Assembly: GCA_051893555.1 (NCBI GenBank)
Contig: JBJFHL010000006.1
Location: forward strand, 11,244-75,243
Direction: 5' to 3'
From: RGIG7179 sp051893555
GTDB lineage: Bacteria; Bacillota; Clostridia; Peptostreptococcales; Anaerovoracaceae
Length of the DNA stretch: 64,000 bases
Shown here: positions 17,184 through 25,052 of the stretch, in pieces
How the letters are laid out: each line of letters starts with the position of its first letter
How positions within the stretch are numbered: the stretch's first letter is position 1
The notes under the pieces: model-generated
Seen by the model: the letters and a program-made list of their open reading frames with translations, nothing else
Databases searched by the model: none
Told to the model about the DNA's origin: nothing
Position numbers and translations under genes: made by a program

Positions 17184-17906
17184 CTAATATTCCGCGATTC
17201 TCCGGCTGATCTTCCGGAAATTATCCGCAATATAGGTCTCCCGCATAAAGACCACCGGTACACCCAGATTGGTGGATATGCTGATGTTTTCATCGGACTG
17301 GATGACGCCCAGGAGCTCTCGCTGAAATCCACGGACGATTTCAGACACATCCGGTGCGAAGCCTTTTCGGATCATCTCCATGTTCAGCTTATTGACAATG
17401 AAGCCAACCTTTTCAATGCCCATTTCCTTCAGCACCAGCCGGACCATCTCCCCGTCCCTGGCCGCCGCATAATCCGGTGAGACCACGATGACAGCCATAT
17501 CCGCACCTGCCGAAGCGACCGCCATTCCGTCATCAATCCCTGCAGGTCCGTCCACAAGGATGTAATCAAACTGTTCTTTCAGTTTTTCGCAAAGCACTTT
17601 CATATGAAGCGGTGTGATTTCTCCATCTGCTTTTTTCGGGGAAGCCGCCATCAGATACAAGCCCGGAAAACTCTTGTCTCTGATCAGTGCCTGCTTGATT
17701 CTGCAGACCCCATTCAACACATCACTTACATCATATACCACGTTGCTTTCCAGACCCAGGTACAGATCCAGGTTTCGAAGGCCCATATCCATATCGATCA
17801 CAAGCGTCCTATGGCCTTCCATGGCCAGCGTTGCACCCAGATTGGCCACCACCGTGGTCTTTCCCGTGCCACCCTTGCCGGAAGCAACAACAATCACTTT
17901 TCCCAT
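17184..17906 (-). CDS. minD: MinD-like septum-site ATPase, short form
   Basis: 240 residues. Deviant Walker A VVASGKGGTGKTT, switch I MDMGLRNLD and switch II ILVDGPAGID identify the MinD/ParA group. Known MinD proteins are about 265-270 residues and end in an amphipathic membrane-targeting helix; this one stops at ISRRIAEY, so that helix is missing or reduced. The switch II Glu of PAGIE is Asp here. It lies 26 bp after mrdA, in the slot where clostridia often have minCDE, but minC and minE are not in the window. FlhG-like or other MinD-type functions cannot be excluded. Confidence 0.8.
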   Translation of the reverse strand: MGKVIVVASGKGGTGKTTVVANLGATLAMEGHRTLVIDMDMGLRNLDLYLGLESNVVYDVSDVLNGVCRIKQALIRDKSFPGLYLMAASPKKADGEITPLHMKVLCEKLKEQFDYILVDGPAGIDDGMAVASAGADMAVIVVSPDYAAARDGEMVRLVLKEMGIEKVGFIVNKLNMEMIRKGFAPDVSEIVRGFQRELLGVIQSDENISISTNLGVPVVFMRETYIADNFRKISRRIAEY

Positions 17907-17932
17907 TTCATTTCCTCCAGAGTATCCGTATC

Positions 17933-20755
17933 TTACTGCATCTTCGTCGAGAAATCCGCTTCTGCATAATCTTCGCTGACTTTCAGATATTCGCCGATGA
18001 CCTCTCTGGTCACCAGACCTGCATTGTAGGAAGTCTTTCCCTGAATCAGCATGGCGACCACCGCAATCTTCGGATTATCATACGGTGCCAGCGTGATGGT
18101 CCATGCAAACGGAACGTAATCCTCCTTAAACTGGTTGATCTGCGTCTGGGTCACCTTATTTTTACTTGCCTTGATCAATGCTGCATCCACGGTATCGTTT
18201 TCCGTCGGATATTTTTCCGGATCCTCTTTCATCATTTTTTCCATCTGCTTTTCCACCTGTTCCCAGGTTACCGCAGAGGTGATCTGGGCCAGATGACTCT
18301 TCACATAAGCCACCTCGTCCTTCGGATTGATTTTTCCGTCTTTATCTGCTGTACCGGTCTTGCCTGCCACTTCGATCGGGAATCTGCCGTAAATTCCGGC
18401 CAGCGTACCGTTTGTCGCTACACGGCGCATGCCTTCCAGCACTTTATCCAGTTTATCTGTCGATACGTTAATCTGATATGGCTCCGGCTTCACCGTCTCG
18501 CCTTCATCCTCAATTCCTTTGACAATGTTCACCTGATTTCTCTTCCCGTCATTTCCAAGGGTCGCCACATAATTGGCAATCTGCAGCGGCGTATAGGAGT
18601 TTTCACCTTCGCCGATGGCAATACTGAATTCATCACCCACGGTCCACTGTGCCTGATTGAAGAAAGAGAATTTACACAGGTCTGCCATGGCTTCCACCTT
18701 GGAAGCCCGCACATCGGTCTGGTCCGCAATTCTTTGGATGAGGGTGCCCCGATCCGGATTTTCCTCGATCCAGCTGCAGATCGTATCGATATTCTTTCGC
18801 AGGAGTTCTTCATCGTTATACACGGAAGACGGGAAATACTGACTGGCAGACGCATACAATGTATACCACAGGTAGTTCTTCGTATTCCGCATCTTTCCTT
18901 CTGCAGAAGGAAGCGGCGTAACCGCCTCGGAAAGCTCGATACCGGTCTTTTCTCCCAGACCGAATTCCGAAGCCACATCCATGATTTTCTCGATGGAGAT
19001 CTTGTCTGCATAGCCCAGAGACTGGCCTGTCTGCCAGTTCTTCCCTGTTCCGATGCAGTAGAAATAATAGTTACAGGAATTCTGAATTCCCGTTACCAGC
19101 GTTTCCGTTCCATGGCTGCCCCGGTATCTGTTCCAGGAGTCACAGCCGTAAGTGGTATCTCCTATGGTGATATATCCCTTATCATAAATCGGTGTATCAG
19201 GGTTCAGGCCCGCTTCCAGAGCAGCAACGGAAGTCACCGGCTTGAAAATGGAACCAGGCTGTACAGAAGCCTTCGTTGCCACATTATACAGCGGTGTCGG
19301 AGCCAGCGGATCCCGCGGATTGGTGCTCTGCACAGAAGCCCAGTCCTTCACGGAAATCCCTTCCGCAAAAATATTCGGATTATAGTCCGGATAGCTGGCC
19401 ATGGCCAGCACATCTCCGGTTTCCACATCAATTGCAACCACCGCGCCGGAACCGCAGTTCTTCGATGCAATGGTACTGGAGGTACCGTATTTTCCCTTGA
19501 AAGCCGTCCCGTTTTTCACGGCTTTGATCACGTTTTCCAGTGTATCCTCGGCCACCTTCTGCAAATCCATATCAATGGTCAGGTAGACGCTCTTGCCGGA
19601 TACCGGTTCCGTCTCGCTGAGGGTATCGATATAATCGCCCTGATTGTTGACCTGAATGGTCTTCACCCCGTCTGTGCCGCGCAGTTTCTCCTCCATGCTG
19701 GCCTCAATGCCATCCTTACCGATCAGATCATCCGCCTGATATCCTTTTTCCTTTACATAGGTTTCATATTCGCTGTCGGATATGCTGCCCATATAGCCCA
19801 GAATGTGAGAAGCCAGGCGCCCGTTTGGATAATAGCGGACTGTTTCCGAAGAGATTTCCACACCTTTCAGCACATCTCCCATCTCCTCTACATAGGCAAT
19901 GGTCTCGTCGCTGATATTCTTGGCAATGGTACTGGACTGATACTTGTTGAAGCCCAGACTCTTGATTTCTTCGCGGATCATGAAGATCTTCCGGACCTGC
20001 TTATCCGATAGAATCTTTGTCTTTCCGTCCGGAATGAACTCGTTCAGCTTATACATTTCCCGCAAAGCCTGAAACGCCTCTTCCGCTGTCATCTGCCGGG
20101 TTTTCTTTTCTCCGGTCTCCTCGTCGGTATATTCCACATCCTTCAGTCCGTATTTGCTCAGAAAATTCGTCTTCTGATTGTCATATACCCAAGTCATACT
20201 GTATACTACGATCGGCGGGTAGACACTGTAGGTATCCTGCAGCACCTCCAGCGCTTCAAACCGGTCCAGCGTCGGATCGATCTCGTATTTTTTCCGCAGC
20301 CGGTCGTAGGCCTCTTCCGCGGTCAGACCGGCAGGAAAGCCCTGGTCTTTCAGCCATTCCTTCTTCTCATCATCATACGTATATTTGAAATTTCCCTTTT
20401 TCGTAATGACGATCGGGAAGTTATCCACCATCTTGTCGGCATCCCCGTTTTTTTCCAGCAGTTTCACCAGACCGTAGGCCGACTGGTTGATCTCTTCCGT
20501 GGAAAGCCCGCTGGCATTGAACGTCACCGTGAACAGCTGCTTGTTGGTTGCAAGAATCCGCCCATACCGGTCCAGGATCTCTCCGCGGGGTGCAGAAGTG
20601 GTGATTTCCTTGGTACTCTGGCTGGCGGCGGCTTCTTCCCATTTTTCCTGCTGAATGATCGTCAGCACAAAAAGCCTTATGCTGAGTATCAGCATAAGGA
20701 TCACGATCAGTGCCAGTAATTGAACATATCGGGAATTTAATAGCCTCTTATTCAT
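17933..20755 (-). CDS. mrdA: Penicillin-binding protein 2 (elongation transpeptidase)
   Basis: 940 residues, longer than the 600-700 of enterobacterial PBP2 but usual for clostridia. One N-terminal membrane helix (LLALIVILMLILSIRLFVL), a dimerisation domain starting APRGEILDRYGRILA, then the transpeptidase domain with SxxK in GSIFKPVT (Ser about 501), SxN in NSCNYYFY and KTG in AGKTGTAD (about 798). It cross-links peptidoglycan in the elongasome with RodA. The start overlaps the mreD stop by four bases (ATGA), so translation is coupled. Confidence 0.93.
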   Translation of the reverse strand: MNKRLLNSRYVQLLALIVILMLILSIRLFVLTIIQQEKWEEAAASQSTKEITTSAPRGEILDRYGRILATNKQLFTVTFNASGLSTEEINQSAYGLVKLLEKNGDADKMVDNFPIVITKKGNFKYTYDDEKKEWLKDQGFPAGLTAEEAYDRLRKKYEIDPTLDRFEALEVLQDTYSVYPPIVVYSMTWVYDNQKTNFLSKYGLKDVEYTDEETGEKKTRQMTAEEAFQALREMYKLNEFIPDGKTKILSDKQVRKIFMIREEIKSLGFNKYQSSTIAKNISDETIAYVEEMGDVLKGVEISSETVRYYPNGRLASHILGYMGSISDSEYETYVKEKGYQADDLIGKDGIEASMEEKLRGTDGVKTIQVNNQGDYIDTLSETEPVSGKSVYLTIDMDLQKVAEDTLENVIKAVKNGTAFKGKYGTSSTIASKNCGSGAVVAIDVETGDVLAMASYPDYNPNIFAEGISVKDWASVQSTNPRDPLAPTPLYNVATKASVQPGSIFKPVTSVAALEAGLNPDTPIYDKGYITIGDTTYGCDSWNRYRGSHGTETLVTGIQNSCNYYFYCIGTGKNWQTGQSLGYADKISIEKIMDVASEFGLGEKTGIELSEAVTPLPSAEGKMRNTKNYLWYTLYASASQYFPSSVYNDEELLRKNIDTICSWIEENPDRGTLIQRIADQTDVRASKVEAMADLCKFSFFNQAQWTVGDEFSIAIGEGENSYTPLQIANYVATLGNDGKRNQVNIVKGIEDEGETVKPEPYQINVSTDKLDKVLEGMRRVATNGTLAGIYGRFPIEVAGKTGTADKDGKINPKDEVAYVKSHLAQITSAVTWEQVEKQMEKMMKEDPEKYPTENDTVDAALIKASKNKVTQTQINQFKEDYVPFAWTITLAPYDNPKIAVVAMLIQGKTSYNAGLVTREVIGEYLKVSEDYAEADFSTKMQ

Positions 20756-21252
20756 CTTATATACCTGTCTCTGCGGTGTCTTGCCAGCCTTCGGATCAGG
20801 ATCCGGTACAGGATCGTAATCACTGCCAGACTATACAGGGCAATCCACGGCACGCTGTTGAAGACAAACCGGAATCCCACCGGATTGCCTGCGATATGGT
20901 GAAGCCCCCAGTTTAAAAAGTAGAAGGCCAGTATGGATACAATGGACACTGCCCACATGTTGATAATGTTTTCAATGTTGGTATACTCCCGGACAATCAC
21001 AATGCCCAGTGCCACCAGAATCAGGCTGATCGGCATCGGTCCAACCACATTGCTGTACATGATGTCATACAGGATGCCGAAAACCGCACCGAAAATCACG
21101 CCGTAGATCTCCTCTTCATACAGGAACGTGGAAAGGATCGTCAGGCATAAGATCAGATTCGGTGTATAGCCTTCGATGTTAATCACATTCAGCAGCGAAG
21201 GCTGTATGAGAAACGCTGCCAGATACAGCAGCCCTACCTGCCAGTACTTCAT
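20752..21252 (-). CDS. mreD: Rod shape-determining protein MreD
   Basis: 166 residues, five or six membrane helices, beginning MKYWQVGLLYLAAFLIQPSL. The block IYGVIFGAVFGILYDIM is typical of MreD. It links MreC to the elongation synthases. Overlaps both mreC and mrdA by four bases. Confidence 0.9.
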   Translation of the reverse strand: MKYWQVGLLYLAAFLIQPSLLNVINIEGYTPNLILCLTILSTFLYEEEIYGVIFGAVFGILYDIMYSNVVGPMPISLILVALGIVIVREYTNIENIINMWAVSIVSILAFYFLNWGLHHIAGNPVGFRFVFNSVPWIALYSLAVITILYRILIRRLARHRRDRYIR

Positions 21253-22064
21253 AAAATCACCGAAACCTTTTTCAGACTTCTGAAATCCGCAGCGGGTTCC
21301 ACGGTAATTTCCTTCAGCAGGGTATCGCTGTTATAGGTAATGGTTTTAATGGTGCCGATTTCCAGACCGGCCGGATAGGTCCCCATGCCGGAAGTAATGA
21401 GGATGTCTCCCTCCGCGGCAGTTGCATTGCCTTTCAGCATATATCCCGCGATCTGCGCCTGCTGATTTCCCTCCACAACGCCCAGAAGCTTCCTGTCTCT
21501 GGCCACCATGAAGCTGACCTTGGCACCGTCATCGATAATGGAAACCACCTGTGCCCAGCCTTCCCCAGCCTGCGAGATTTTTCCGATCAGCCCGTCTCCG
21601 TTAATTACCACATCACCGGCTTCTATGCCGGATTCCGTTCCCCTGTCTATGGTGAAGATGTTCGTCCAGTTGGATCCGTCGAAAGAAGTGATATCTGCGG
21701 TCACTACTTGGAAGTCTTCTTCCGTATAGTCATAATGCAACAGGCCGGACAGCTCCCTCAGCTCCTCCAGCTCACTTTTTTTCAGCGATGCCTGTGCCAG
21801 CTCACGCTCCAGTTCCTCCTTTTCGGAAGTCAGTTCCTCCACCTGTGCCTGCAGACTTTTATAGGAAAAGATTCCGGAAACCGTGTTTCGCACCGTTCTG
21901 GTCACAGCCGTAAACGGTTTGGATACATAGGACATCGCCTGATTGATCCCCCCGGTTACCGTATTGTTTTCCCGATCTCCCAGAGAAAGCAGGAAAACCA
22001 GAATCAGCACCAGAAGAAGCGCCAGCAGTCCCGCGATTAATTTGTGCTCTCTAATCCATTTCAT
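21249..22064 (-). CDS. mreC: Rod shape-determining protein MreC
   Basis: 271 residues: short cytosolic tail, one membrane helix (LIAGLLALLLVLILVFLLSL), a coiled coil at about 65-105 (QAQVEELTSEKEELERELAQ), and the C-terminal double beta-barrel with GDVVINGDGLIGKI and LITSGMGTYPAGLEIG. Extracellular scaffold of the elongasome. Starts 26 bp after mreB. Confidence 0.93.
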   Translation of the reverse strand: MKWIREHKLIAGLLALLLVLILVFLLSLGDRENNTVTGGINQAMSYVSKPFTAVTRTVRNTVSGIFSYKSLQAQVEELTSEKEELERELAQASLKKSELEELRELSGLLHYDYTEEDFQVVTADITSFDGSNWTNIFTIDRGTESGIEAGDVVINGDGLIGKISQAGEGWAQVVSIIDDGAKVSFMVARDRKLLGVVEGNQQAQIAGYMLKGNATAAEGDILITSGMGTYPAGLEIGTIKTITYNSDTLLKEITVEPAADFRSLKKVSVIL

Positions 22065-22090
22065 AACAACCCTCTGTTTTGATTCTGTCT

Positions 22091-23134
22091 CTATCTTCTT
22101 CTGCCGGACTGTGCATAGACCTTCAGCTTCTCGATGTCGTCCAGACTCATGCCTGTACCCACAGCCACAGCCTCAAACGCATTTTCTGCGATGGTCACAT
22201 CCATATCCGTTCTCTTCTTGATCAGCTTATCCAGATTCTTGATTTTGCCGCCGCCGCCGGACAGCATCATACCGTGTTCTGCGATATCCGCAGCGATTTC
22301 AGGCGGTGCCTTTTCAATGGTGGCCTTCACACCGTCCACGATGATGTCCATTGACTCCTGCAGCGCGATCATCATATCCTTATTGGTCACTTCCAGTGTC
22401 TTCGGCAGACCGGAAATGATGTCTCTGCCTCTTGCCTGCATGGTCTCAATGATTTCATTTCCATTTTCATCGACATCCATACATGCACAGCCGATATTAA
22501 TCTTCAGTTCTTCTGCGGTCCGCTCGCCGATGAGGAGGGCATGCCGTTTCTTCATGTAAAGAATGATCGCCTCGTTCAGCTTATCGCCGGCATGGCGGAT
22601 GGATGTACTGGCTACGATGCCGCCCAGGGCAATAATGGCAATATCTGTAGTGCCGCCGCCGATATCGGCGATCATGCAGCCTGTGGTCCCATCGACAGGC
22701 ATACCGGCGCCGATGGCAGCCGCCATCGGTTCTTCCAGAATATACACATCGCTGGCTCCCATCCCTCTGACCACCTGGTCCACCGCACGCTTTTCCACCT
22801 CGGTCACGCCGCTCGGCACACCGACAACCACACGGAAATTTCTGATTTTTTTCGCGGAAAGTGCTTTCTGCACGAACGCACGAAGCATTTCTGCAGTCTT
22901 GTCAAAGTCTGAAATCACGCCATCCTGCAGCGGACGAACCACGGAAATATTCTGCGGCGCCTTCCCCAGCATGTTTTTGGCTTCCATACCTACGGCCAGC
23001 GTTACCTTTCTGCGTTCATCGGTAGCGATCACAGACGGCTCATTGACGATGATTCCGCTTCCTTTTACATAGATCAGGGTATTGGCTGTACCCAAATCGA
23101 TTCCCATATCCTTGGCTCTGAATAAACTGCACAT
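22091..23134 (-). CDS. mreB: Actin-like cell-shape protein MreB
   Basis: 347 residues, usual length. Phosphate 1 MGIDLGTANTLIYVKG, connecting and phosphate 2 IADIGGGTTDIAII, and the adenosine motif MMLSGGGGKI all match MreB/Mbl. It forms membrane-bound filaments that direct lateral wall synthesis. The amphipathic start MCSLFRAKDM is shorter than in E. coli. Preceded by radC with 70 bp between, the common clostridial order. Confidence 0.95.
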   Translation of the reverse strand: MCSLFRAKDMGIDLGTANTLIYVKGSGIIVNEPSVIATDERRKVTLAVGMEAKNMLGKAPQNISVVRPLQDGVISDFDKTAEMLRAFVQKALSAKKIRNFRVVVGVPSGVTEVEKRAVDQVVRGMGASDVYILEEPMAAAIGAGMPVDGTTGCMIADIGGGTTDIAIIALGGIVASTSIRHAGDKLNEAIILYMKKRHALLIGERTAEELKINIGCACMDVDENGNEIIETMQARGRDIISGLPKTLEVTNKDMMIALQESMDIIVDGVKATIEKAPPEIAADIAEHGMMLSGGGGKIKNLDKLIKKRTDMDVTIAENAFEAVAVGTGMSLDDIEKLKVYAQSGRRR

Positions 23135-23204
23135 GTTTCTACCTCCAACAAGTTTTCAATTGGCAAAATGTTTTCTTCTGATGATATATCGGTTCGTCTG
23201 ATTT

Positions 23205-23885
23205 TTATTCTTTCATTGCTCCGCTTTCCTGCATGCTCACATACACACCATTTCCGATGATCAGATGGTCCATTACCCGAATACCCAGCAATTTTCCGCA
23301 GTCCATCAGACGGTGTGTCGTCTCGATATCTTCTCTGCTGGGGGTGGGATCTCCGCTGGGATGATTGTGAACCAGAATCACCGCAGCGGCACTCTTTTTC
23401 ACTGCGGCATGGAAAACCTCTCTGGGGTGAACCAGGGTGCTGGTCAGTTCCCCGATGGAGATGATTTCCGAAGCGATGATATCCCCTCTGGCATTGAGAA
23501 ACAGTGCTCGAAAACTTTCTTTTTTCAGGTGACGCATCTCTTCCATGAACAGGCCTGCGATATCCTGCGCACAGCACACATTCAGCGGTCTTCCTTCCGG
23601 CCGCGCGGCTGCCCGTTTTCCCAGTTCCATCGCTGCGAGAATCCGCGCTGCTTTTCCATTTCCGATGCCCGGAATCTCCATCAGTTCCTGCGCAGTGATC
23701 TCGCGGAGACCGGTAATTCCTTCACTCCGTCCGATGACCTCCTCTGCAAGGGCAATGGCCGATTTTTCCTTCGTTCCGCTGTTTATCAGAAGTGCGATCA
23801 GCTCCGGATTGGACAGCTGTTGCATACCGTAAAACAGACCTTTTTCCATGGGCCGTTCTTCTGCCGGCAAAGCTTTTATCTTCAT
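23205..23885 (-). CDS. radC: RadC family JAMM-domain protein
   Basis: 226 residues: a helix-hairpin-helix region (MEIPGIGNGKAARILA) and a JAMM metalloprotease-like domain with VHNHPSGDPTPS near 173 and a downstream Asp-His. Historically called a DNA repair protein; its actual role is unsettled. Start at 23885 chosen for GGAGAGG upstream; the frame is open for 19 more codons. Its place before mreB is conserved in many Firmicutes. Confidence 0.92.
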   Translation of the reverse strand: MKIKALPAEERPMEKGLFYGMQQLSNPELIALLINSGTKEKSAIALAEEVIGRSEGITGLREITAQELMEIPGIGNGKAARILAAMELGKRAAARPEGRPLNVCCAQDIAGLFMEEMRHLKKESFRALFLNARGDIIASEIISIGELTSTLVHPREVFHAAVKKSAAAVILVHNHPSGDPTPSREDIETTHRLMDCGKLLGIRVMDHLIIGNGVYVSMQESGAMKE

Positions 23886-24079
23886 GTCAGTATTCCTCTC
23901 CTCCGGTCTGTTTTTCGGTGAAACCGCGCATTTGTGCCGCAAAATGTCACATCAAAACAGCCAGATATTAAACTGACAGAAATTAACATCCGGCGCGAAG
24001 CAATATCCTTTTTTCTATTTTACATAATACCTTCTGAAATTATATCATTTTCCCGTCATTTGCACAAGGGAAGATCATC

Positions 24080-24108
24080 GAATAATTTATGAAGTTTCGG
24101 TCATAATA
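24080..24108 (+). promoter_or_regulatory. SigG-like promoter of the DUF1540 gene
   Basis: GAATA (24080-24084), 17-bp gap, CATAATA (24102-24108): both boxes fit the forespore SigG consensus GHATR and CATWHTA. No vegetative -35/-10 pair is better in this gap. Confidence 0.5.
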
Positions 24109-24142
24109 CTATTGCAAATCTAAAATTTGAGGAGGGATTCAC

Positions 24143-24307
24143 ATGCATTCATGCAACCAGACGATCCGCTGCACCGTGGATCAGTGCAAGCATCATGAAA
24201 AGACCCAGAACCTCTGTTCCCTGGACTCCATTACCGTAGGAACCCATGAGGCAAACCCTACCGTAGACCAGTGTACAGACTGCCTGTCTTTTGAAAAAGG
24301 AAAATAG
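24143..24307 (+). CDS. DUF1540 domain protein, small and cysteine-rich
   Basis: 54 residues beginning MHSCNQTIRCTVDQCKHH and containing LCSLDSITVG and VDQCTDCLSF. The pattern of Cys residues at 4, 10, 15, 25, 44 and 47 followed by a final Phe is that of DUF1540 proteins, small putative metal-binding proteins of Firmicutes with no assigned function. TTGAGGAGG lies seven bases before the ATG. The SigG-like promoter suggests expression in the forespore; a terminator follows directly, so it is a single-gene unit. Confidence 0.8.
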   Translation: MHSCNQTIRCTVDQCKHHEKTQNLCSLDSITVGTHEANPTVDQCTDCLSFEKGK

Positions 24308-24313
24308 GTACTT

Positions 24314-24350
24314 GCGGTGCCTGGCCGTCTTTCTTACGGTCAGGCACCGC
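24314..24350 (+). terminator. Terminator after the DUF1540 gene
   Basis: GCGGTGCCTG and CAGGCACCGC, extended by CCGT/ACGG, pair across a short TCTTTCTT loop, followed by ACCCCTTTCT. The T-run is interrupted, so termination may be partial and sigK read through. Confidence 0.65.
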
Positions 24351-24399
24351 ACCCCTTTCTGCCGCATATAGTGAAAAAGCGATAGAGGGGGTTACATAA

Positions 24400-25029
24400 A
24401 TGAGCAGCAGTTTTCCGAAGCCACTGACAGAAAAAGAAGAGCGATATTATGTACAGCAGCTGGAGGAGGGAAATACGGAAGCCAGAAACATCCTGATCGA
24501 AAGAAATCTCCGGCTGGTCGCCCACATTGCAAAAAAATACGCAGGTCCATCCTATTGTCAGGACGATCTGATCTCCATCGGGACCATCGGCCTGATCAAA
24601 GCAGTGAGTACATACACCAGCGGAAAAAGTACCCGCCTTGCCACCTATGCCGCCAAGTGCATCGAAAATGAAATTCTTATGAATATCCGTTCCACGAAGA
24701 AAAACCGGCAGGAGGTTTCTCTCAATCTGCCCATCGGCACAGACCGGGACGGCAACGAGATCAGCTTCAATGATATTCTCGGAACCGATGCGGATGAAAT
24801 TCTGGATACCATCAGCCTGAAGATTCAGGTCGGCAAGCTGTATCAGGCACTGCAGGATGTGCTGACGCCGCGGGAAAGAACGGTGATCCTCTGCCGCTAC
24901 GGTCTTTCCGGCAGGCAGCCGCTGCCCCAGCGCGAGATCGCCAAAGCACTGGGTATCAGTCGAAGCTATGTCTCCCGCATTGAAAAAAAAGCACTGGAAA
25001 AGCTGAAAGAATCGCTGAAGGACAGCTGA
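24400..25029 (+). CDS. sigK: Mother-cell sigma factor SigK, without pro-sequence
   Basis: 209 residues. NILIERNLRLVAHIAKKY, DDLISIGTIGLIKAVSTY and KLATYAAKCIENEILM-like region 2 (RLATYAAKCIENEILMNI), and the region 4 helix REIAKALGISRSYVSRIEKK are hallmarks of SigK/SigE. The pairing with FPKPLTEKEE at the N-terminus matches the start of mature SigK. A TAA codon sits directly before the ATG in frame, so no pro-peptide can be made; control must be transcriptional, as in Clostridioides difficile. CATATAGT at 24364 resembles a SigE -10 box but has no matching -35. No interrupting skin element is present. Confidence 0.92.
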   Translation: MSSSFPKPLTEKEERYYVQQLEEGNTEARNILIERNLRLVAHIAKKYAGPSYCQDDLISIGTIGLIKAVSTYTSGKSTRLATYAAKCIENEILMNIRSTKKNRQEVSLNLPIGTDRDGNEISFNDILGTDADEILDTISLKIQVGKLYQALQDVLTPRERTVILCRYGLSGRQPLPQREIAKALGISRSYVSRIEKKALEKLKESLKDS

Positions 25030-25042
25030 AATGGCTGTCCTT
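25018..25042. terminator. Terminator shared by sigK and the convergent PBP gene
   Basis: AAGGACAGC and GCTGTCCTT pair across TGAAATG; a T-rich tract follows on the plus strand and an A-rich one precedes it, so it can act both ways. Confidence 0.75.
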
Positions 25043-25052
25043 CTTTCATTCC

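Noticed and set aside
17831..20011. Plus-strand open frame of 726 codons opposite mrdA
   Set aside because: Lies wholly against the PBP2 gene, which has all transpeptidase motifs; the antisense product is rich in His, Arg and Ile without any domain.
24364..24371. SigE-type -10 box (CATATAGT) upstream of sigK
   Set aside because: No fitting -35 motif 16-18 bp upstream, and the position overlaps the end of the DUF1540 terminator region; kept only as a remark.
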